Origin: Frankia sp. QA3
GTDB taxonomy: Bacteria; Actinomycetota; Actinomycetes; Frankiales; Frankiaceae
Reading direction: 5' to 3'
Length of the DNA: 64,000 nt
Assembly (NCBI RefSeq): GCF_000262465.1
Contig: NZ_CM001489.1
Coordinates: 2,414,597 to 2,478,596, forward strand
Below are positions 9,538 to 18,445 of the stretch, piece by piece. The notes beneath the pieces are model-generated. The model ran no database searches and was not told where the DNA came from. It was given only the letters and a program-made list of their open reading frames with translations. The stretch's first letter is position 1; each line of letters begins with the position of its first letter. A program made the position numbers and the translations under genes.

Positions 9538-10146
9538 ATGAGCGTGCGGCATGCCCTACTGGCCCTGCTGAGCGAGGGCCCGAAGTACGGACTGCAGTTG
9601 CGTCAGGAGTTCGAGGCGCGCACCGGTGAGGTCTGGCCGCTCAATGTCGGCCAGGTCTACACCACCGTGGGCCGCCTGGAACGCGACGGCCTGGTGGCCT
9701 CCGACGACGGCGAGGAACCCGGCCCGCAGAAGAGCTTCCGGATCACGCCCGAGGGCCGCGTGGAGCTGGACGCCTGGCTCACCACGCCGCCCGCCGCCGA
9801 CGTGCCACCCCGCGACGAGCTGGTCATCAAGGTGCTCGTGGCGCTGCGGCTGCCGGGGGTCGACGTCACCTCGATCCTCCAGACGCACCGGCGGCATCTG
9901 ATCGAGGCGATGAGCCGCTACACCCGGCTGAAGGAGGACGCGGCCGACGCCGACCTCGGACTGCTCCTGGTCGCGGACGCCGAGATCCTCCGGCTGGAGG
10001 CGTTCGTCCGCTGGCTGGACACAGCGGAGGTCCGGCTCCGGCACCGCCCGCCCGTCGCCATCCCCGCCATCCCCGCCGCCCCCGCCACCCCCGCCACCCC
10101 TACGGCGCCCGCGGCGCCACGGCGCCGCGCGAGGGCCACCCGATGA
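9538..10146 (+). CDS. PadR-family transcriptional regulator
   Basis: A 202-residue winged-helix repressor. It begins MSVRHALLALLSEGPKYGLQL, the usual PadR opening, followed by LNVGQVYTTVGRLERDGLV (recognition helix) and the FRITPEGRVELDAWL wing. The carboxy-terminal helical dimerisation region (about 95-165) precedes an Ala/Pro tail. The start at 9538 is chosen by homology; an in-frame ATG at 9523 is possible. It overlaps the next ABC ATPase frame by ATGA, the usual arrangement of PadR repressors with MacB-type exporters, which they derepress on drug or peptide binding. Because the transporter is broken, the regulator may be left without its original target. Confidence 0.85.
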   Translation: MSVRHALLALLSEGPKYGLQLRQEFEARTGEVWPLNVGQVYTTVGRLERDGLVASDDGEEPGPQKSFRITPEGRVELDAWLTTPPAADVPPRDELVIKVLVALRLPGVDVTSILQTHRRHLIEAMSRYTRLKEDAADADLGLLLVADAEILRLEAFVRWLDTAEVRLRHRPPVAIPAIPAAPATPATPTAPAAPRRRARATR

Positions 10147-12105
10147 CCCCGGTACGAAGGATCCCGACACCGGCGACCCCGATCCTCCAGCTACGCGGTG
10201 TGACGAAGGTATACGGCTCGGGAACGGCCCAGGTCCACGCACTGACCAGCGTCGACCTGTCGGTCCAGGCCGGTGAGATGGTCGCGATCATGGGACCCAG
10301 CGGATCGGGCAAGTCCACCCTGCTGACCATCGCGGGCAGCCTGGAGCAGCCGACCACCGGCGACGTCCTGGTCGAGGGAGCCTCCCTGACCGGCACGTCG
10401 GCGCGCGACCGGGCCCAGACGCGCCGGCGGCACATCGGCTACGTCTTCCAGGATTTCAACCTGCTGCCCGGCCTCACCGCCGCCGAGAACATCGCGCTGC
10501 CCCTCGAACTGGACGGCACCCGGGCCAGGAAGGCGGCGCAGACGGCGGCGGGCCCTGGAGGACCTGGGGCTGGCCGACCGGGCCGGCAGCTACCCCGACG
10601 AGCTCTCCGGCGGGCAGCGCCAACGGGTGGCCGTCGCCCGCGCGCTGGTCGGCGAGCGCCGGCTGCTGCTGGCCGACGAACCGAGCGGCGCGCTGGACAC
10701 CGTCGCCGGCGAGGGGGTCAGGCGGCTGCTGCGGACTGCCTGTAAGGGCGGGGCCGCCGCGGTGCTGGCGACCCACGACGCCGCGCTCGCCGCGTGGGCG
10801 GACCGCGTGCTGTTCGTCCGCGACGGAGTGGCCGTGGACCGGGCCGGTCCGGCGGCCGGTCCGGAGTCGCTGCTCGCCGCGAGCTCGGAGTCGCCGCCCT
10901 GCGCCGCGCCTACGGGACCATCGACGTGGTCGGCCACACCCCGCTGCGGGCCCCCGGTCTCGCCCGGACGGTCGACTACCGCGCCCAGCCGCCGCACGGC
11001 GCCTACACCGAGCATCTCCTCGCCCTGCACCGCGGCCGTTACCCGTCCGGGCCGAACGAGGCGGCGCTCACCGACGGCCTCGCCCGGCTGCTCGGCCTGC
11101 GCCTCGACGGCGCGCTCACCCTCGACGGCCATGCCCGCACGATCGTCGGTATCGCCGAGAACCCGAGCGATCTGGCGGACGACTTCGTCGTGGTGGCGCC
11201 CTCGGCGCCACCGATCGGCAGGTCCGGTCGGTGCTGACCGCCACCGGCCTGCTGGTCGGTGTGGTCGCGGCCGCGGGCGGCACCGCCGTCGGGCTGCTGG
11301 CCTGGACACCGGTCGCTTCCTGACTGGAGCGGGCGAGCGGTCACCGGGTCGACCGGATCGCGGCGGGACTGTCGGATCCGACCGTCGTCCCGCTCGACAT
11401 GGCCTACGACCCGAGCGCCCCGGCGGAGGTCAGCCTCCAGAACAGCGAACCCGTCCGGCACGCCCAGGAACTCGGCATTCCCCGGGGCGAGCACACGTAC
11501 GAGGGGGTCCCGGCCTACATCGCCACGCCGGAACTCCTGCGGCTCATGGGAGCCGACCCGGCCACGATTCCCCCGTCGACCGACGTGGTCACCGGCCGCA
11601 CGCAGAACCTGGTCAGCTTCGACCAGGCACGCGGAGATCAGGGCTGGCCCACCACCCGGGCCCATCTCCCCGATCACACCTCGCTGCCGGACACCCTGCT
11701 GACCAGCGGCGCACCTGCCCGCCGGCACCTGACACCGGTCCGGGCCGGCTGGCTGGCTGGCTGCTGGAGTCCGCGCAGCCCCTCACCGGCGCGCAGCTCG
11801 CCGCCGCCCGCCACGTCGCCGCCGACCTGCGCACTCTGACCGCCGTCGGAGCGAACGCCCGGATCAGGCGCACCCTGACCGCGGCCACGGCGGCCGGGCT
11901 CGCCGTGGCCGGCGTGGTTCTCGGTACGGCCGGTGCCGGTCTCGGTCTCGTCGCGGTGTATCGGCACGACCTGGACGTCTTCGGCCGGGTACCGCCGGTC
12001 TACCCGCTGATTCTCCTGGTCGGGATCCCCCTGGCGGCCGCGGCGGCGGGCTGGGTGCTCGCCGGAAGGGAGCCGTCTGCGATCGCACGCCGTCTGCGGC
12101 AGTGA
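10143..12105 (+). pseudogene. Broken MacB/FtsX-type ABC exporter (ATPase plus permease)
   Basis: The ATPase begins normally (VTKVYGSG, Walker A GPSGSGKST, Q-loop [10 protein letters not shown]). It shifts frame near 10545, resuming as [11 protein letters not shown], then signature [16 protein letters not shown] and Walker [14 protein letters not shown]. Its last residues run straight into FtsX-permease periplasmic sequence ([18 protein letters not shown]), so the ATPase end and the first permease membrane segment are deleted. Permease pieces continue in different frames (10890-11237, 11399-11735), ending with two membrane segments and a stop at 12105. At least three frame changes make an active product very unlikely. 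Confidence 0.8.
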
Positions 12106-12239
12106 CGGTGGCCGACGGGTAGGGGCGAGACGGACGGTCGCCGCGAGGCCCGGGTCGCCATGCGGGGAATGGGCCGCGTCGCCTTGGGGTGCCGGCCGCT
12201 CTAGGCCGCTCCAAGCGCCGAGCGGCTCTACCAGGCCCT

Positions 12240-12698
12240 CTAGGCCGGCTCGTCTCGAACGATCTTCCGCGCGACCGCCGCGAGGTTGCGCTGGTCGTCC
12301 AGTGGTAGCCGGTGGAGCAGCCGCCGCACCCGCGCGGCCACGTCCTGGTAGGTCTTCATCGCGACGGCCGTGCCCTCGTCGGTGAGGGTGACCTGGGTGG
12401 CCCGCCGGTCGTTGGGGTCCCTGGTGCGGACGACCAAGCCCCGTTGTTCGAGCCGGTCGACCAGATTGCTCAGGTTCGACTTTTCGACGTGCAGCAGCCG
12501 GCCGAGCTCGGTCATGCCGACCGACCCGCGGACGATGACCGCGCAGACCAGCTCGACCTGCTGCTGACTGAGCTTGTGGTCGCGGCCGGCGTCGGCGAAC
12601 AGGTGCAGGACGTGATGCGACAGGTCGACCAGCGCCTCGGCCAGCCCCGCGTCCTGGGATGGCGCGCGGATCCCGGTCTCGGCCGGCGTTGCTGTCAT
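12240..12698 (-). CDS. MarR-family transcriptional regulator
   Basis: A 152-residue winged-helix regulator. The recognition helix region reads MTELGRLLHVEKSNLSNLVD and the wing RTRDPNDRRATQVTLTDEG, both standard for MarR. Such proteins are homodimers that bind palindromes and release DNA on binding phenolic or oxidising ligands. Its own upstream bases show no clear palindrome, unlike the MarR gene at 24149. It lies 1 kb from the FAD oxidoreductase gene with tandem palindromes and could control it, but the palindrome itself points to the other MarR. Confidence 0.85.
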   Translation of the reverse strand: MTATPAETGIRAPSQDAGLAEALVDLSHHVLHLFADAGRDHKLSQQQVELVCAVIVRGSVGMTELGRLLHVEKSNLSNLVDRLEQRGLVVRTRDPNDRRATQVTLTDEGTAVAMKTYQDVAARVRRLLHRLPLDDQRNLAAVARKIVRDEPA

Positions 12699-13580
12699 GG
12701 TGTCTGCGCCCCCCAGGCTGACGGACGGTCTGCGGCTGTCGACAATCGTAACCGGTCGGCCATTTGCTGATCTTTTGTCGGCGCCGGGCCGGCGCGCGCA
12801 GCCAGGTTGGCCCCCGGCCAGCTGGACGAGGACGCCGAAAGCACGACGGCTCGGGCGCGGACGGGCGGCGACGCGACTCCACGCTCAATCTCCCGCGCCG
12901 ACCTGGCCGGGCTCGACACCGCCGGCCCGTTTCTCCTTCCATTTCCAGATCGCGAGTTCCAGATCGCGAGTTCCAGATCGCGAGGCGGCAGCCTGCGCCG
13001 AAATTATTATTCGTACCGAAACAGAATTACAGACATAAGCGCCGGAAATTCGTCTGACGAAATATATTGCCCCGGTGTTGTCATCGGGCGGTGCACAAGC
13101 GGGCGGTGCACAAGCGGGCGGTGCGCGAGCAGGCGGTGCGCGAGCGGCTGCCGGTCAGATCACCGGATGGTGGCCCCGGCGCGCTCTCCGCTCCCGCTGA
13201 ACGCCCTGCCGAGTGGGGTCGCGAGCAGGGCTCACCCCCGGCGGGGAGACCGCTTTGGGAATTGGAGTCGCAGCCCCGCGGCGTGGGTGCCGGGGCCGGG
13301 GCCGGCCAGATCGAGCCCCATCGGCCTGGTCGACCGCCCGGGCACGACCGGCCCGGCGCCGGCCGACCTGGTCATCGTGATCATCATGGAGCCCGGCCGG
13401 CGGCATCCCCGCGGCGCGCCGTCGGCGGGGACCACCGCCGGCCACGCCACCGGCCACCGGGACGACTTCCCCCGTGGCGGGGGTACCGGGTCCGTCCGGT
13501 CCGACCGACGACCGGACGGCCCCGCGATCCGAGTGGAAATTATCGGGCCACGACCGGATGCCCGACGCAGTCGCGCCCGA

Positions 13581-13609
13581 CATACCAGTTCGCGACACGA
13601 ACTGGTATG
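13581..13609. promoter_or_regulatory. 29-bp perfect palindrome, proximal MarR-type operator 1
   Basis: The left arm CATACCAGTTCG (13581-13592) is the exact reverse complement of the right arm (13598-13609), with the 5-nt spacer CGACA. The core AGTTCG-N5-CGAACT recurs at 13656 and, with variation, at 24104 and 24689. Confidence 0.75.
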
Positions 13610-13655
13610 GTTCTTACCGCGAACCACGACCGACATGCATTGCGGGTGTCGATCA

Positions 13656-13672
13656 AGTTCGTAGCACGAACT
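13656..13672. promoter_or_regulatory. Palindrome AGTTCG-N5-CGAACT, operator 2
   Basis: Exact arms AGTTCG (13656-13661) and CGAACT (13667-13672) around TAGCA, 30 nt before the FAD oxidoreductase start. Its centre is 69 bp from that of operator 1. Confidence 0.75.
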
Positions 13673-13701
13673 CAGCTTTTCGTCTATGGGAGTGTGAGAC
13701 C

Positions 13702-14793
13702 ATGAGTCGTACGGTCGCGGTCATCGGTGGAGGATACGGGGGTGCGGCGACTGCGAAGGCGCTGGACGCCGAAGCCGACGTCGTCCTCATCGATCCTCGT
13801 GACGCGTTCGTCAACTCGGCGGCGTCGCTGCGGGGCCTGGTGAAGCCCGACTGGGCACCCAACATCTTCTTCCCGTTCGCGACGTGGCTCACCCGGGGCA
13901 CCGCGATCCGCGACCGCGCGGTCTCGGTCGACCCCGGCGGTGTCACCCTCGCCTCAGGCCAGCGCGTCGAGGCGGACTACCTGGTGCTGGCCACCGGCTC
14001 CGACTACCCGTACCCGTCGAAGCCCGACGCCCACGCCACCAACGAAGCCCTGGACGACCTCCGCCGGACACACAAGGAGGTAGCCGACTCCACCCGGGTC
14101 CTGATCCTCGGCGCCGGCCCGGTCGGCCTGGAACTGGCCGGCGAAATCAAGGACGTCTGGCCCGAGAAGCAGGTCACCATCATCGACCCGATCACCGAGC
14201 TTCTGACCGGCTTTCAGCCCGAAGTCCGCGAGGACCTCTACCGGCAGCTCAACGAGCTCGGCATCACGCTGCGCCTCGACACAAGCCTGACCGCACCCCC
14301 TTCGACCGAACCCGGCACGGCGAAGCCCTTCACCGTCACCACCACCACCGGCGACGAGATCACCGCCGACATCTGGTTCCAGGCCTACGGAGTCAAGATC
14401 GCCAACGACTATCTCACCGACGGCCGGCTCACACCCCTCACCCCACGCGGACAGGTCCCCGTCACCGAGACCCTCAACGTCCGCGGACACCAGAACGTCT
14501 ACGCGGTCGGCGACATCACGGACATCGCCGAAGCCAAGATGGCCGGCTACGCCCTGCAGCACGCCGAGATCGTGGCCCAGAACATCCTCGCCCAACTGCG
14601 TGGCGAGCAGCCCACCGCCACCTACCAGCCGCTGCCGTTCCCGATGATCCTGCTCCCCCTCGGCCCCCGCGGCGGCGTCGGCCAGCTACCCTCACCCGAC
14701 GGCCCGGTCCTCGCCCCAGCGGCAACAGTCGCCGAATACAAGGGCGCCGACATCTTCACCGGCCGCTTCGCCGCCCAGTTCAGCCCCTCCTGA
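13702..14793 (+). CDS. FAD-dependent pyridine nucleotide oxidoreductase (AIF/FSP1, NDH-2-like)
   Basis: A 363-residue two-dinucleotide-binding-domain flavoprotein. FAD binding is shown by VAVIGGGYGGAATAKAL at residue 5 and the late VYAVGDITDIAEAKMAGYA. NAD(P)H binding is shown by VLILGAGPVGLELAGEI near residue 135. LVLATGSDYPYPSK is the usual ATG motif. Members transfer electrons from NAD(P)H to quinones or other acceptors. There is no redox CxxC. The start at 13702 has GGGAG upstream and sits 30 nt after a strong palindrome, so it is probably repressed by a MarR-type protein and induced by a redox-active ligand. A terminator follows. Confidence 0.85.
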   Translation: MSRTVAVIGGGYGGAATAKALDAEADVVLIDPRDAFVNSAASLRGLVKPDWAPNIFFPFATWLTRGTAIRDRAVSVDPGGVTLASGQRVEADYLVLATGSDYPYPSKPDAHATNEALDDLRRTHKEVADSTRVLILGAGPVGLELAGEIKDVWPEKQVTIIDPITELLTGFQPEVREDLYRQLNELGITLRLDTSLTAPPSTEPGTAKPFTVTTTTGDEITADIWFQAYGVKIANDYLTDGRLTPLTPRGQVPVTETLNVRGHQNVYAVGDITDIAEAKMAGYALQHAEIVAQNILAQLRGEQPTATYQPLPFPMILLPLGPRGGVGQLPSPDGPVLAPAATVAEYKGADIFTGRFAAQFSPS

Positions 14794-14833
14794 CCAACCC
14801 ACCCGGCCCGGCCATGAAATCGCGGGGCCGCCG

Positions 14834-14871
14834 CCCGGGCCGGCACCTCCAGCGGACGGTGCCGGCCCGGG
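14834..14871. terminator. 14-bp perfect hairpin between convergent genes
   Basis: Arms 14834-14847 (CCCGGGCCGGCACC) and 14858-14871 are exact reverse complements with a 10-nt loop. It separates the FAD oxidoreductase and FMN reductase genes and can stop transcription from both sides. Confidence 0.8.
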
Positions 14872-14886
14872 TTCCACCCAGGAAGG

Positions 14887-15462
14887 TCAGGCGGAGTACG
14901 GGCGCAGGGCACGGGCGTCCTTGAGGGCGACGGCCCACCAGGTGAGCTTCTCGAGCATCACCTTCGCCGGGACGGTGGCATCGGACGCCCGCAGCTTCCG
15001 GTCCTGGTCGATGTGCTCCCAGACCGTGTGGAAGCTGACGGTGTCGCGGATCGTGGTCGCGTGCAGTTCCGCGAACACCTGGCGCAGGTGTTCCACCGCC
15101 CGCAGGCCGCCGGACAGGCCGCCGTACGACACGAACCCGACCGGTTTGGCCTGCCACTGCGTGCGGTGCCAGTCGATCAGGTTCTTCAGCGGCGCGGTGA
15201 AGCTGTGGTTGTATTCGGGCGTGATGACGACGAACGCGTCGGCCTGCTCCAGCCGTCGGCCGACGTCGTCGCCCGCCAGCCCCGGCTCCGGGCCCTGGCT
15301 GAGCGACAGGGGCAGGTCGATCCCGGCCGGGTCGACGACGTCCACGTCGAACAGGCCGTAGGAGCGGGCCTCTTCGATGAACCAGGTCGCGATGGCGGTA
15401 CCGGTCCGGCCCTCGCGGGCCGAACCGATAATCACGGCCAGCCGCGGGCGTTGTTCCGACAT
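14887..15462 (-). CDS. NAD(P)H-dependent FMN reductase
   Basis: A 191-residue flavodoxin-fold protein. The FMN phosphate loop IIGSAREGRTG is at residue 10, and the isoalloxazine-contact motif ITPEYNHSFTAPLKNLIDW lies near residue 80, followed by KPVGFVSYGGLSGGLRA. The family reduces FMN, quinones or azo dyes, and can supply reduced flavin to two-component monooxygenases. The location next to several luciferase-like genes is compatible with that, though it is not in their operons. ATG at 15462 is preceded by GAAGGAAGGAAA. Confidence 0.85.
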   Translation of the reverse strand: MSEQRPRLAVIIGSAREGRTGTAIATWFIEEARSYGLFDVDVVDPAGIDLPLSLSQGPEPGLAGDDVGRRLEQADAFVVITPEYNHSFTAPLKNLIDWHRTQWQAKPVGFVSYGGLSGGLRAVEHLRQVFAELHATTIRDTVSFHTVWEHIDQDRKLRASDATVPAKVMLEKLTWWAVALKDARALRPYSA

Positions 15463-15617
15463 GGGTTTCCTTCCTTCGGGCCTCGGGGCGGGGGTGGTGG
15501 AGCCGGCCACCGGCCGACGGCTCGGGCGACCCGGATCTCGCGCGCGGTCAGCCGCGGGCGCCGGCCAGCATCGCGCCCATCTCGGCCGCGCGGCGCGCTA
15601 CCGGGCACGGCGCGCCG

Positions 15618-16571
15618 TCACCCACGTTCGATCGCGGCCCGTATTTTCGGAACGACTTCATGAGTCCAGCGTCCAATCGTGAGATCGGCCGGGGTCGGGT
15701 CATCGACCCGATGGTGGACGAAGCCGGCCGCCCCGTGGTCGAGCACCGCGGTGACGAGTTCGTCGACCCACTGATTCACCGATCCTCCCAACCAGCGACC
15801 GTTCTCGTCGCGGGTGACGGCCAGGGGGGTGTCGGTGATACGGCCGGTGACGTTGTAGATGGTGGCGATGTCAGCCGGCCGCCTTCCCGCGGCCACGGCG
15901 GCCTCGTCGATGACGGGACGCGACCACGCGACCCTGGCGCTGCGCCAGTCCGCGGGGTGGCCAGGAACGACGCCGAGGCCCGGAATCCAGCCGTCCGCGA
16001 CCCGGCCGGTGACGGCAAGCGACTTCGTGCCGAGCGAGCCGGTCCAGATCGGCGGCGTCGGTACCGGCGCGGGGACCAGCCCCTCGACCTGGTAGAACTC
16101 ACCGTCGAAATCGACGGGGCCGCCGCCGCCGGAGAGGGCTCTGATCAGCAGGATCGCCTCCTCCAGCGCCCGGACCGCCGCGGCCGGAGACAATCGGCGG
16201 ACGCCGAACTTGACGATCTCGTCCCACAACCCGCCGGCGCCTATCCCGAGCACGATCCGTCCACCCGACAGCGCTGACAGGGATGTGAGGGTGCGGGCCA
16301 GCATCGGGGCCGAGCGGGTGGGCAGGTTGGTGACGCTGACGCCGGCCGCGACGCGGGAGGTGCGGCCGAGAAGCACTCCCACGGCGGCGTAGGCGTCGAT
16401 ACGGTCGGCGTGGTACGGATGGTCGGACAGGGTGACGAGGTCCAGGCCGCCGCGGTCGGCCTGCTCGGCATGACGCAGCCGCTCGGCCGTCGCCTTCAGC
16501 GCCGTGCTCAGGCTGGTACCGAACACGACCCGCGGGCGGGCCGCCCGCGGGTCGGCCGGCCCGGCGGTCAT
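15618..16571 (-). CDS. LLM-class flavin/F420-dependent oxidoreductase (last gene of cassette A)
   Basis: A 317-residue luciferase-like monooxygenase. It shows LVTLSDHPYHADRIDAYAAV, LPTRSAPMLARTLTSLSALS, GRIVLGIGAGGLWDEIV and the family segment PPIWTGSLGTKSLAVTGRVADGWIPG. It is a clear paralogue of the gene at 24892. The ATG at 16571 overlaps the binding-protein stop by four bases (ATGA), so the two are translationally coupled; a GTG at 16583 is an alternative. It is the last gene of the operon running from 23198. Coupling to a transporter suggests it acts on the imported compound. Substrate and cofactor are not determinable here. Confidence 0.85.
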   Translation of the reverse strand: MTAGPADPRAARPRVVFGTSLSTALKATAERLRHAEQADRGGLDLVTLSDHPYHADRIDAYAAVGVLLGRTSRVAAGVSVTNLPTRSAPMLARTLTSLSALSGGRIVLGIGAGGLWDEIVKFGVRRLSPAAAVRALEEAILLIRALSGGGGPVDFDGEFYQVEGLVPAPVPTPPIWTGSLGTKSLAVTGRVADGWIPGLGVVPGHPADWRSARVAWSRPVIDEAAVAAGRRPADIATIYNVTGRITDTPLAVTRDENGRWLGGSVNQWVDELVTAVLDHGAAGFVHHRVDDPTPADLTIGRWTHEVVPKIRAAIERG

Positions 16572-18214
16572 CGGCTGATCCACGTGCCGTGGAGTTCGGG
16601 ATGGCCGGACGGGTTGAACTCCAGACCACGGACCTTGGGCGAGAACGCGAACTCGACCACGTAGTTCACGATCGGAATGACGTCGGCGTTCTCCAGAAGC
16701 AGGCGTTGCGCTTCGGCGGCCAGTTCCTTTCGCTTGACCTGGTCCGTCGTGGCGGCCTGCTGCTCGAGCAGCGTGTCCAGCGCGGACGGGCTGAGCCGGT
16801 AGGTGTTGTTCAGTTTGGTAGAGAACTGGGTACGCAGGATGTCCGGGTCGGGACGCTGCGCGTTGGCGATCAGGATGTCGTAGGATCCCGACTGCTGAAT
16901 GTTGTTTATGTCGGCGACCGGGATTTCCTTGATCTTGATTCGAATGCCGACGTCCTTCAACTGCTGTTGAATGAGTTCGAGCTCCGTGTCCACGCTGCTG
17001 ATGGCCCCAGGGTTGCCGATGGTGATCTCGAGTGGGACGCCGTCCTTGGTCCGAATACCGTCACCGCCGACCCGCCAGCCGTCGGCGTCGAGAAGTGACT
17101 TGGCCTTGGCCGGGTCGTATGCGACGAACGAGGACTGGTCGGCGTAGCCCGGTGTCTTCGGCGACAGGATGCTGGTGGCCGGCGTGGTTCCAGACGGGAA
17201 CAGACCGGTGACAGCCTTCCGGTCGATCCCGAACATGATGGCCTGACGAACCTTCACATCCTTCAGGAGTGGGGCCGCGTGGTTGACCCACAGTGCGTTC
17301 GTGCCCGACAACGTGACTGTCCGCAGAGTTTTACCGGCGGCCTTCAGCCCCGATTCGTCCGAGCGGATCACATTGGCAATCAGATTGACCTGCTCTGACT
17401 GCAGGGCGCCGGTCCGCGCCCCGTTCTCGGGCACGATCTGGAAGAGCAGCTTGTCCAGGTACGCCTCGCCGCGCTTCGTCCACAGGGACGATCCCCAGTC
17501 ATAGCCCTGACGTTTGGCGAGTGTGATCGACTGGTTTGGCCGGTAGCTGGACAGTGTGAACGGACCCGAGCCCACGATGCCCCCCGAGCAGCGCTGGGCC
17601 GGCGGCTTCGCGAGGCTGGCCTCGGCGATCAATCCCAGCGAAGGCGTCGACGTCGCCTGGAGGAAGGCGGCGTTGGGGCGGCTGAACTTCACCTGCGCGG
17701 TAAGGTTGTCGACCACGGTCGTACCGGCGTAGCCGGTCAGGTAGTTCACACCGAGACTGGCGAGCCCTCCGAGCTTCGTGGTGATGCCGTCGAAATTGTC
17801 CTTCACCACCCGCGCGTCGACGGGCGTCCCGTCGCTGAAGGTGACGCCGTTTCGAAGGTGGAACGTGAACGTCGTCGCGTCCGCGCTGACCTCCCAGCTC
17901 CGCGCCAGCCAGGGCACGATCTGCCCGGTGGTGGGATTCTGGTCGGTCAACGAATCGACGGTCTGGCGCAGCGAGTACAGCGTGTCCGAACTGCGGACCT
18001 GCTGCGGGTCCACGCATCCGACATCGGTACCCACGGCGATCGCGAGGGTGCCGCCAGACTGGCCGGGAGCGTTGGACGAGGTCGCCGCGGCGCCACCGGT
18101 TGACCCGGAGTCGTCGCTGCCACAGGCACTCAAAGGGACCGCGAGAAGGGCTGCGGCCAGGACAAACGGGCTGATGCGGCGCGGTCCCCGACGCAGTGAA
18201 CTCAGTGCGGGCAC
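16568..18214 (-). CDS. Peptide/nickel-type ABC substrate-binding lipoprotein (SBP_bac_5), cassette A
   Basis: A 548-residue extracellular solute-binding protein, family 5. A twin-Arg-like basic start (SLRRGPRRISPF) leads to a hydrophobic segment and the lipobox PLSAC, so it is a lipoprotein. Family landmarks include VDPQQVRSSDTLYSLRQTVDSL, LARSWEVSADATTFTFHLRNGVTFSDG and IVGSGPFTL. The GTG start at 18214 has AGGAGA 4 nt upstream, better than the longer frame to 18238. It is downstream of the monooxygenase at 18446 with a 231-nt gap, and may have its own promoter there for high expression. Confidence 0.9.
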   Translation of the reverse strand: MPALSSLRRGPRRISPFVLAAALLAVPLSACGSDDSGSTGGAAATSSNAPGQSGGTLAIAVGTDVGCVDPQQVRSSDTLYSLRQTVDSLTDQNPTTGQIVPWLARSWEVSADATTFTFHLRNGVTFSDGTPVDARVVKDNFDGITTKLGGLASLGVNYLTGYAGTTVVDNLTAQVKFSRPNAAFLQATSTPSLGLIAEASLAKPPAQRCSGGIVGSGPFTLSSYRPNQSITLAKRQGYDWGSSLWTKRGEAYLDKLLFQIVPENGARTGALQSEQVNLIANVIRSDESGLKAAGKTLRTVTLSGTNALWVNHAAPLLKDVKVRQAIMFGIDRKAVTGLFPSGTTPATSILSPKTPGYADQSSFVAYDPAKAKSLLDADGWRVGGDGIRTKDGVPLEITIGNPGAISSVDTELELIQQQLKDVGIRIKIKEIPVADINNIQQSGSYDILIANAQRPDPDILRTQFSTKLNNTYRLSPSALDTLLEQQAATTDQVKRKELAAEAQRLLLENADVIPIVNYVVEFAFSPKVRGLEFNPSGHPELHGTWISR

Positions 18215-18445
18215 AGTTTCTCCTGATGTGTACAGCACGGTGCCGGCGGACAGGTCCGCGGGGTGCTGATGGTGGTTTACTTCGCCCGGATCTCCAGGCG
18301 GAGGTCCAGCTCAGTCCAGGGCGAAGACGTACGTGAATCCGGAGCCAGCCAGGAGGCGACGGCTCGCTACCGGACGCGCCGAGAACGGCATGGATGTGTT
18401 TCCTTGCCGCCAATCGCGGGATCCCCTACCGCGAAGATCTCGGCG

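Larger units (their letters stand above)
12699..13701. other. 1-kb gap with tandem repeats, an AT-rich patch and operators
   Basis: No recognisable gene. It holds three copies of a 14-nt unit (TTCCAGATCGCGAG) around 12945-12985. An AT-rich patch follows at 13000-13070. Roughly four copies of a 15-nt unit based on GCGGGCGGTGCACAA lie around 13085-13150. Two large palindromes upstream of the FAD oxidoreductase gene are listed separately. Confidence 0.5.

Noticed and set aside
13049-13061. TTCG-TCTGA-CGAA as a further operator of the palindrome family
   Set aside because: The 4-bp arms alone are expected about once by chance in a window of this size, and it lies 640 nt from the gene.
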